Positions 6,818-11,370 of a DNA stretch of 11,370 nucleotides are shown here, piece by piece (within the stretch, counting starts at the first letter, position 1; every line of letters starts with the position of its first letter). The notes under the pieces were generated by a model. It worked only from the letters and a program-made list of their open reading frames with translations. It was not told where the DNA came from and did no database searches. This DNA comes from CAYXWM01 sp964468805 (GTDB taxonomy: Bacteria > Bacillota > Clostridia > Lachnospirales > WRBF01): contig CAYXWM010000071.1 in assembly GCA_964468805.1 (NCBI GenBank), positions 1 to 11,370 of the forward strand. The letters run 5' to 3'. Made by a program: the position numbers and the translations under genes.

Positions 6818-7534
6818 TTACGTAAATAGACAGTCGAAACTTAAATACTTTTCTTTCTGTTTTGTTTCACGATAACCTCTATTATAGAAATCTCCATAAT
6901 CAAAAGATATATAAGGTTGATTAAAACGAATGTATTTATTACCTGTTACTGAATAGACTACTGAGTATACACCATCGTCAACTTTCTTATTGTCTGGGTT
7001 GATTGTATAAAATTTAGCATAATAAATATTAGCGGTATATGCTGCAATATTTCCCTTAACCGCCGCTCCAACAAAAATATCCAACCTCGGAGGATTATTA
7101 ACCTTCTCAAACGCCGCCGCAAAGGTCTCTTCATAATTGCCTCCAAGCTTAACCCCAGCGGTCTTGTCCAATTTTTGATGAAATACAACTGTAGTGGTTA
7201 TGTAATCAGACTTAGTTTCAACATACTCATCGAAACTAACAATCATAGCATGGGTGAATACCACAGAACGTTCGAATTTTCCTTCAACTACTTTTACACC
7301 TATATCACGGTAATAATTTTTATCAAATACCGGTGCTCGAGACCATGAGACAAGTTTTTGGTAGGCCTCGTTACTATAGGCGGATTTAGGGATTTTGATT
7401 ACCAGGGTTAATTCGTTTTTTGTAGTATACATCCTTGCTACAGATAACTTCGGGGTTTCAATAGCAACGCTATATTGATATAGATATGGAAGTTGAAAAG
7501 GATAGGTTTCGTTTTTGGAAATTATGGTGGGCAT
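6818..7534 (-). CDS. Hcp/tail-tube-like N-terminal domain of an effector (5' part of a frameshifted gene)
   Basis: The 238-residue frame has a strong ribosome site (AAGGAGG, six bases before the ATG). Residues about 1-125 look like an Hcp/TssD-type tube protein: a beta-rich start, an AYQKLVSWSRAPVFDKNYYRD helix and loop, then RSVVFTHAMIVSFDEYVE and TTTVVFHQKLDK, which match the R.y.F.nAfVvdY.E ... f.l...QkkDk pattern of the Hcp C-terminal half. Residues 126-161 are the hinge (GVKLGG, FEKVNNPPRLDIFVGAAVKG), followed by the start of the adaptor. The frame ends at TAA (6818-6820) while the -1 frame continues the adaptor into the GH19 domain. By analogy with 'evolved' Hcp proteins, the tube-like part would be the delivery module of a contractile injection system. 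Family membership is inferred from pattern, not from a search. A sequencing error, a real mutation or frameshifting could explain the split; no canonical slippery heptamer is seen. Confidence 0.65.
   Translation of the reverse strand: MPTIISKNETYPFQLPYLYQYSVAIETPKLSVARMYTTKNELTLVIKIPKSAYSNEAYQKLVSWSRAPVFDKNYYRDIGVKVVEGKFERSVVFTHAMIVSFDEYVETKSDYITTTVVFHQKLDKTAGVKLGGNYEETFAAAFEKVNNPPRLDIFVGAAVKGNIAAYTANIYYAKFYTINPDNKKVDDGVYSVVYSVTGNKYIRFNQPYISFDYGDFYNRGYRETKQKEKYLSFDCLFT
7053..7172. repeat. Direct repeat copy B at the Hcp/cassette hinge
   Basis: Bases 7053-7105 are identical over 53 bp to 4785-4837, with weaker similarity to about 7172. This copy lies inside the intact hinge of the Hcp-like effector gene. 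The sharp identity over the hinge, against divergence on both sides, suggests recent duplication or gene conversion at a junction used for swapping C-terminal cassettes. Confidence 0.9.
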
Positions 7535-7549
7535 GATTATCCTCCTTAA

Positions 7550-7960
7550 TTAAAATTTTAGGGCCTTTTCCGTAACGTCATCAAACCTTTTAATAAGTAT
7601 TTGAAAATCTATGGTTCCTGCACCTTGATTGTATGTTTCAAAAAATTCCACTACAAAGGATTTATCAAAAACTAATTCATCATAAACTTTATTGTTTGAG
7701 TCAGTACAAATCAATTTTAAGGATTTGTAAACCTTCTTCTCGTGGGCACTAAGTATGGACCAGTCAGCAAGCTTATAAATTTCTGCTTTTTCGTCGGATT
7801 TACCCATAACTTTAAATTGCCCTTTAAGTTGAACCTCCTCTAATTTTCTTGATAAGTACATATTATCCTCAGTTGGTTGTAAATTCGATTCTGTGATTTC
7901 TGTCACTGTAAAGTCAGTCAGGTTGATTTCATCTTCACCAATTTCAACATGAATACCCAT
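7550..7960 (-). CDS. Hcp/TssD-like (tail-tube-like) protein
   Basis: A 136-residue soluble protein without signal peptide or membrane segment; GGAGG about seven bases before the ATG supports the start. The length and the alternation of short beta strands with one central helix (DEKAEIYKLADWSIL, about 57-70) fit small tube proteins. The second half, LKLICTDSNNKVYDELVFDK then FVVEFFETYNQGAGTIDFQILIKR, resembles the C-terminal half of Hcp/TssD proteins (y.el.F..afVv.y.E.y....g...f.l.i...). It lies 15 bases upstream of the Hcp-like effector gene and is surely co-transcribed with it. A plausible job is a tube or adaptor subunit that co-assembles with, or chaperones, the fused effector. A phage-derived tail tube protein is the main alternative. 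No sheath, baseplate or ATPase gene is in the window. Confidence 0.55.
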   Translation of the reverse strand: MGIHVEIGEDEINLTDFTVTEITESNLQPTEDNMYLSRKLEEVQLKGQFKVMGKSDEKAEIYKLADWSILSAHEKKVYKSLKLICTDSNNKVYDELVFDKSFVVEFFETYNQGAGTIDFQILIKRFDDVTEKALKF

Positions 7961-8051
7961 AAATTTTCCTCCATATTTATATTCCTCTTAAACCGCCGCC
8001 GGCAGAGAATTAATCTTTTTTTTGTAGCGATACCACTAACATTAGCTTTTT

Positions 8052-8612
8052 TTAATAATCAGAAGAAAAAACCATATTTATTTCTCCACTGATAATATAT
8101 AGATATTCAAGTAATGAGTATGCGCGTGCTTTAGTTTCTTCTGCTTCTTGGGAAACCGAGAGAGCTTTTCTTAATGTACCGACTGAATCGTACTTTTGTT
8201 GATAGAAAAAACTATCTTCAAGATATTTTTTGTTTTCCATGTAACTTTCCCACGAAGACTGACTTTTTTTCAAGTGTTGACTATCTTCCTCATCTAACAA
8301 TTTCATTAATTGGTTATATGCCACTTCCATTTCTGTATGCCACCAATCTTTATATTTTGACTCTATTTCAGAAATCATTAGACTACTACCATCATAGGTC
8401 TCGCAAAGCTTTTTATATTTTAAATCAATAGGGTTATCGTTAATAAGAATCGAAAACTCGTCCGCCGTGTTTCCTTTAATTGTGTGACTATATTTAACAT
8501 CCAAATAATTTGTTGGGGCTTCAATTCTATTTTCTTGCCTAACTAAAGTAAATTCCTGACCACACGCCAATAATAAAATACACGATAACAATAAATATAT
8601 ATTAGTTTTCAC
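8052..8612 (-). CDS. LprI/DUF1311-type lipoprotein, candidate lysozyme-inhibitor immunity protein
   Basis: The start is GTG at 8612, with AAAGGG five bases upstream. The 186-residue product has a lipoprotein signal peptide ending in the lipobox LLAC (Cys17), so it should be lipid-anchored and face the periplasm. Residues about 66-172 fit the LprI (DUF1311) family: a first Cys (70), an amphipathic YKDWWHTEMEVAYNQLMKLL helix at 87-106, SQSSWESYMENKKY at 117-130 (the aQr.W..yrd block), VGTLRKA at 144-150 and a closing RAYSLLEYL helix. Most of the paired cysteines common in the family are absent. LprI of Mycobacterium tuberculosis is known to inhibit lysozyme. The tail of a lysozyme-like effector ends 20 bases upstream, so this is very likely its cognate immunity protein, left behind after an IS element destroyed the toxin gene. 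Confidence 0.75.
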   Translation of the reverse strand: MKTNIYLLLSCILLLACGQEFTLVRQENRIEAPTNYLDVKYSHTIKGNTADEFSILINDNPIDLKYKKLCETYDGSSLMISEIESKYKDWWHTEMEVAYNQLMKLLDEEDSQHLKKSQSSWESYMENKKYLEDSFFYQQKYDSVGTLRKALSVSQEAEETKARAYSLLEYLYIISGEINMVFSSDY

Positions 8613-8632
8613 AACTACCCTTTACCCTTTCA

Positions 8633-8832
8633 TTAATACAATTTTGAGTAATCTTCATGCCTGTAAAGATTTATAATATTTCTTAATCTATTTGTCCAAC
8701 CATCTCCATGAATATTCCAAGTCTTAAATGTTCGATATGTTTGTAATGTTTTTTCAAGCGCTTGAGCATCATTTAAAGATTTATCTCCAAAACATCCATG
8801 ACATCATAATATGTCCCATTATAAGCTTGAAT
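8633..8832 (-). pseudogene. C-terminal tail of a lysozyme-like effector, cut by the IS481 element
   Basis: On the minus strand, coding sense begins directly at the edge of the IS remnant: IQAYNGTYYDVMDV. A one-base shift near 8790 follows, then GDKSLNDAQALEKTLQTYR, a W-rich piece, and GDGWTNRLRNIINLYRHEDY to a TAA at 8633-8635. The YNG motif, the distance to the G..RL....L...DY ending, and the position before an LprI-type lipoprotein match the end of the GH24-type effector at 3662-4816. All catalytic parts are lost. The frameshift indicates decay after disruption. Confidence 0.55.
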
Positions 8833-8854
8833 TACTAGGTGCACAAACCCATGG

Positions 8855-8860
8855 TATAAT
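8855..8860 (+). promoter_or_regulatory. -10 box inside the IS481 left end
   Basis: A TATAAT lies 35 bases before the transposase start, just inside the inverted repeat. No -35 box at standard spacing is evident. AGGAGAGG at 8880-8887 is the ribosome site for the ATG at 8895. Confidence 0.4.
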
Positions 8861-8894
8861 GGTACAATAGAAAGCCAAAAGGAGAGGAAATACT

Positions 8895-9499
8895 ATGGGA
8901 CAAATATTACACAGCTGCGCCAAAACGACAGAGGCAACTTGTAGAGCAATCCAAAATAGTCAAGAGAGTTTAAGAACATTAGCAGCCAAGTATGGGGTAA
9001 ATATCAAGACTGTTGCTAAATGGAAAAAGCGGGGAAGTGTCAGTGATTCACCAATGGGACCCAAGGAACCAAAGTCGACAGTTTTATCTGTGTAAGAAGA
9101 AGCTGTTATTATAGCGTTCCGTAAACATACTCTATTGCCTTTGGACGACTGCCTCTATACTCTCACCTCATTTAACCCGTTCATCCGCAAAAAAATCGTA
9201 ATGGCGCTACAGCACTGCTTCGTGGACATCCGTTTGATCGTGTTTGCAGGCAACTTGGCATAGAGTATCGTTTGACTAAACCAAATCATCCTTGGACTAA
9301 CGGTCAGGTCGAAAGAATGAATCGTATCATTAAGGAGGCCACTGTTAACTGTTGCTGTTATCAGTCAAACGAACAATTAACACCTTTTTAACCGCTTATA
9401 ATTTTGCTAAACGTTTAAAAACACTAAAGGGTCTTTCTCCCTATGAATTTATTGTTAATGTCCGGGCCGTACCGGTTCAAACCGGGACTATACACCTAA
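8895..9499 (+). pseudogene. IS481-family transposase, nonfunctional
   Basis: The first 66 codons hold the N-terminal helix-turn-helix typical of one IS481 subgroup (TTEATCRAIQNSQESLRTLA, YGVNIKTVAKWKKR, GPKEPKSTVLSV). Where related proteins continue with EEEA, the codon is TAA (9093-9095), a GAA to TAA change. The same frame then continues EEAVIIAFRKHTLLPLDDCL as expected. Near 9220 the sequence jumps to HPFDRVCRQLGIEYRLTKP and HPWTNGQVERMNRIIKEATV, the region around the last acidic residue of the DDE triad, so the middle of the core with the two Asp residues is deleted. Further frame changes follow before YNFAKRLKTLKGLSPYEF and the PGLYT end (9497-9499). It cannot encode an active transposase. 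Confidence 0.85.
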
Positions 9500-9502
9500 T
9501 AT

Positions 9503-10066
9503 TTATTTATTGATTTCTGTACTCCAATGCTGTCCGCTAACTGCCAAATCAACCGAGTTAACAACCAAGTCATCCCACTCTTTGCCGGTGTTTATTATCC
9601 CTATTTGTTTAGTAGTTGGGTCATCAAGGGTTGAGGTATCTAGCGGAAAACCTGCTATAGACTTTTCTATAAATCCATTTTCCGTATATGCGATTACATA
9701 TAATGCACCACTGGCTTTTGTGCCATGCAATTCGTTATTTGATACAAATGCAATAATTTCGTCTCTTCCTTCATGATTTAAATCAAAAAATGTTAAAGCT
9801 ATAGGTATTTTACTAATATCAACTACTCTATTTTCAAGCTCAGCCATTTTTAGAATCCAATCAAAATCATCTTTCAATGCTGCTCTTACATCCTCTTTTG
9901 CTTGCTCATTATCTAAATATGAAAGACCAATCCATAAAATATCATCTTCCGGATAAAAGTTATCATTATCAGATTCATTGATAATAGATTTTTCAATAGT
10001 ACTGTTAGACTTAATGCTTGTACAGAAATATAGCGCAATAACTACCAAATACATCAATTTTTTCAT
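9503..10066 (-). CDS. Secreted candidate immunity protein of unknown family
   Basis: I do not recognise the family. The start is placed at the ATG at 10066 (MKKLMYLVVIALYFCTS), which gives a normal signal peptide and has GAAAGG ten bases upstream. An in-frame ATG at 10102 would add 12 residues in front of the signal and overlap the effector stop by 17 bases. The 187-residue product is predicted to be exported, with a Cys at about 16 that is not in a good lipobox. The mature part is acidic; ALTFFDLNHEGRDEIIAFV at about 91-109 resembles the D.N.DG..E....-type strand-loop found in FG-GAP-like proteins, and the end is DLVVNSVDLAVSGQHWS. It starts 19 bases after the stop of the muramidase-like effector, so it is probably its immunity protein. 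The last codon is one base from the IS481 end, and the original C-terminus may have been altered by the insertion. Confidence 0.65.
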   Translation of the reverse strand: MKKLMYLVVIALYFCTSIKSNSTIEKSIINESDNDNFYPEDDILWIGLSYLDNEQAKEDVRAALKDDFDWILKMAELENRVVDISKIPIALTFFDLNHEGRDEIIAFVSNNELHGTKASGALYVIAYTENGFIEKSIAGFPLDTSTLDDPTTKQIGIINTGKEWDDLVVNSVDLAVSGQHWSTEINK

Positions 10067-10085
10067 AATATACAAACCTTTCTTT

Positions 10086-10883
10086 TCATGGTTTCCAATC
10101 ATATAAATCTTTTAAGTCATATCCCCCAAAAGAATTCATATATTCAGTAGCGGTTGTTCCATTACCATCTACCTTAATGATACCTTTTACGCCCCGGTTA
10201 CCAACCAACATTCGAATAGTAGATCCTCTGCCGACAAGATGCATACTTGCAAGTATACCCGAGGGAGTTAGCAAGGCTGACTCTTTTCTATTTGTTCCTT
10301 CTACTGTTCCTGAAAATGTTGTGTTATATAGCTTATCAATTTCATTATTTGTTATGCCGTCTAGCATCCATTTATGATAAACGCGTATAGCGTACTCTTG
10401 TGCCGAACGTGAATTCAAAAAAGTCTGCTTACTTGTAACACCATATTTTTTTGCTAAATCCGTCCAATTTCCATTGCCATCCATAAAACCGGCACTCTTA
10501 AGAGCGTCCGGGCCCATTTGATATCTACCCATATAAGTCCCGGATGCACTTGTAATATTATATCTGTCAGTGGACTCTTTGAATCCAAGAGCATCTAAGA
10601 AATCTGCATAATTCCCTTTATACTTATCCCCCAGCCTCTTATTATCCGTAACATTACCAACATTCCCCGGTACCGTCGGCAGCGCAGCCCCACTATAAGC
10701 AATCATAGCCGTCCGTCTGCCTGTCTTCTCAGCATTATCATAAGATAAAGACCATTCCGGAAAACAATCTGTTAGATTGCTTATTCTTAAATAAGTCATG
10801 TTATTAATATTCCGGAGGATTACGATTTTACTGTTAGAGAACTTCAACACAGTTGGGTCTTTGCTTATGTTTATTAACCCCAT
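10086..10883 (-). CDS. Muramidase/lytic transglycosylase-like effector, lacking its delivery domain
   Basis: The 265-residue frame has two parts. Residues 1-66 match the adaptor of the other effectors (EWSLSYDN at 43-50, KTGRRTAMIAY at 53-63). Residues 92-260 form a lysozyme-fold domain of the type seen in VgrG- and phage-associated cell-wall hydrolases: YADFLDALGFKEST at 92-105 with candidate catalytic Glu103, GTYMGRYQMG at 115-124, an EYAIRVYHKWM helix, SGILASMHLVG at 208-218, and NGTTATEYMNSFGGYDL near the end. Predicted role: cleavage of glycan strands in the periplasm. The ATG at 10883 has no ribosome site, and the adaptor reading (KLFYSSLLTEMGL) continues upstream to 10928. A promoter and strong ribosome site exist, but they lead into a different frame. 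There is no Hcp-like domain in front. It may be a truncated cassette expressed by re-initiation, or a frameshifted relic. Confidence 0.75.
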   Translation of the reverse strand: MGLINISKDPTVLKFSNSKIVILRNINNMTYLRISNLTDCFPEWSLSYDNAEKTGRRTAMIAYSGAALPTVPGNVGNVTDNKRLGDKYKGNYADFLDALGFKESTDRYNITSASGTYMGRYQMGPDALKSAGFMDGNGNWTDLAKKYGVTSKQTFLNSRSAQEYAIRVYHKWMLDGITNNEIDKLYNTTFSGTVEGTNRKESALLTPSGILASMHLVGRGSTIRMLVGNRGVKGIIKVDGNGTTATEYMNSFGGYDLKDLYDWKP

Positions 10884-10884
10884 T

Positions 10885-10938
10885 TCAGTTAATAAGCTTG
10901 AATAAAATAGTTTGATTGGTTTGTTCGATTATCTCCAT
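10885..10938 (-). CDS. 17-codon reading frame ahead of the muramidase-like effector
   Basis: ATG at 10938 follows a good ribosome site (AGAGGAG at 10943-10949) and a promoter. The frame encodes 17 residues beginning MEIIEQTNQ and stops with TGA at 10885-10887, one base before the ATG of the effector frame. Translation could re-initiate on that ATG (coupling), or the short frame could be the true start of the effector gene separated from it by an indel. The peptide has no recognisable features of its own. Confidence 0.4.
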   Translation of the reverse strand: MEIIEQTNQTILFKLIN

Positions 10939-10973
10939 TATGCTCCTCTTGATTTTGAATAATCACCCAAGTA

Positions 10974-11002
10974 ATTATGTCACAAATATTTCCAATTGTC
11001 TA
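10974..11002 (-). promoter_or_regulatory. Sigma-70-type promoter for the leftward cassette operon
   Basis: On the minus strand, TAGACA (10997-11002) and CATAAT (10974-10979) are separated by exactly 17 bases; each differs from the consensus by one base. Transcription would start near 10967, about 18-20 bases before the ribosome site at 10943-10949. Confidence 0.6.
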
Positions 11003-11234
11003 ATATTAAACATTTGAGGAAATAGAGTATATATTATTCTGTTTTTTTAATACAAAATGTAATTATATATTTAATCTGCAGAATTTCTTTATATGCACTT
11101 ATGAGGTATATATTAGATATATTGACACCAATGAATAAAAAAATGTATAATTTATCATATTATGTTATTTATATAGAAAACGTTGATTAAAAGAGACTAT
11201 TGTTTATATCCGGACAAGATATGTAAAGTAATAG
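11003..11234. other. AT-rich spacer without a recognised gene
   Basis: Very AT-rich, with stops in all frames at short intervals. It separates the leftward operon from the rightward Hcp-like fragment. Apart from the promoter on its left edge I see no coding sense, RNA gene or mobile element end. Confidence 0.6.
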
Positions 11235-11370
11235 AGGCAAAAACTTGGGATAATTTCTAAATCTCACTGTAAAAACGAGGCTTTTCAAGCTTTAATGAAA
11301 TGGGCAGAGTTGCCGGTGTTTGATAAGGATTACTACAGGGATTTGGCAGTTAACTTAAATGTGGTTGGTG
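11235..11370 (+). pseudogene. Hcp-like effector domain fragment, 5'-truncated, running off the window
   Basis: After a TAG at 11232-11234 the plus-strand frame is open to the window end and reads KSHCKNEAFQALMKWAELPV and FDKDYYRDLAVNLNVVG. This aligns with KSAYSNEAYQKLVSW and PVFDKNYYRDIGVKVVEG of the Hcp-like gene at 7534 (its residues about 50-86). The first 45 or so residues of the domain are missing, with AT-rich DNA in their place, so the copy starts mid-domain. The ATG at 11295 has no ribosome site. It may be another dead 5' end or lead into a further cassette to the right. Its orientation is opposite to the rest of the array. Confidence 0.65.

Larger units (their letters stand above)
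8833..9501 (+). mobile_element. IS481-family insertion sequence, internally deleted
   Basis: Imperfect terminal inverted repeats bound the element: 8833-8850 (TACTAGGTGCACAAACCC) and the complement of 9484-9501 (TATTAGGTGTATAGTCCC) agree at 13 of 18 positions. Between them lies a broken IS481-type transposase gene. At 669 bp it is about half the usual length of such elements. No clear target-site duplication is visible. The left end abuts the effector tail mid-gene, and the right end lies one base past the stop codon of the immunity gene at 9503. DNA between the two insertion flanks has therefore been lost, or the element took part in a rearrangement. Confidence 0.75.

Noticed and set aside
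6810..6870. Programmed -1 frameshift site in the Hcp-GH19 gene
   Set aside because: No X XXY YYZ slippery heptamer in the zero frame and no strong downstream structure were seen in the overlap, so a mutation or read error is preferred.
6958..7188. Minus-strand frame of 76 codons within the Hcp-like gene
   Set aside because: It is an alternative frame of the same strand; the Hcp-like frame has the ribosome site, the hinge repeat and homologous copies.
8003..8045. Terminator between the LprI-type gene and the tube-like gene
   Set aside because: A weak five-pair hairpin (TAGTG/CGCTA) is present, but on the transcribed strand it is followed by an A-run instead of a T-run, so it would not terminate leftward transcription.
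8174..8431. Plus-strand open frame of 85 codons
   Set aside because: It lies wholly inside the LprI-type gene on the other strand, has no ribosome site, and its product shows no domain pattern. The minus-strand gene explains the openness.
8820..9510. Target-site duplication of the IS481 element
   Set aside because: The bases flanking 8833 and 9501 do not match as a clean direct repeat, in line with later deletion or rearrangement.
1..11370. CRISPR array, tRNA or rRNA genes
   Set aside because: No regularly spaced repeats, no tRNA-like cloverleaf or TTCRA motif in context, and no rRNA-like conserved blocks were seen.

Overview
The window is a low-GC, decaying accessory region, probably from a Gram-negative bacterium. 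The predicted toxins act on peptidoglycan. The predicted immunity proteins carry signal peptides, lipoboxes or membrane anchors, which fits a periplasm. The surface protein has Listeria/Bacteroides-type B-repeats and beta-helix repeats, and there is an ECF sigma fragment. A spirochaete (Treponema-like), or a relative with similar content, would fit, but the sequence does not settle the taxon.

Layout: (1) 3-1781 (+), the 3' part of a B-repeat/beta-helix surface protein. (2) 1782-2292, no intact gene: a nested hairpin structure that looks like a terminator, a fragment of an IS256-type (mutator) transposase, and the upstream region of the next gene. (3) 2293-2571 (+), an ECF sigma factor cut off after region 2. 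(4) 2551-10938, almost entirely on the minus strand: a chain of effector-immunity cassettes. In transcription order these are: a muramidase/transglycosylase-like effector and a secreted partner; an IS481 remnant; the tail of a lysozyme-like effector and an LprI-type lipoprotein; an Hcp/tail-tube-like protein; an Hcp-like protein joined, through a frameshift, to a GH19-like hydrolase, with an RsiV-like secreted partner; a terminator; an orphan GH24 lysozyme cassette with a membrane-anchored partner; and finally an effector tail with a dead lipoprotein gene. (5) 10939-11234, AT-rich DNA with a promoter reading leftward. (6) 11235-11370 (+), part of another Hcp-like domain that runs off the window.

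How it fits together (inference): Hcp-like (TssD-like) N-terminal domains carry interchangeable C-terminal cell-wall hydrolases, followed by a partly conserved adaptor of about 100 residues. Each hydrolase is followed by a periplasm-directed candidate immunity protein. Two of these belong to families known to bind or inhibit lysozyme (LprI/DUF1311 and RsiV-like DUF3298). A 53-bp identical stretch at the Hcp/cassette junction looks like the site of cassette exchange. The region shows gain, displacement and decay of such cassettes: 5'-truncated copies, frameshifts, a lost start codon, and IS insertion. No secretion apparatus gene other than the Hcp-like proteins lies in the window.
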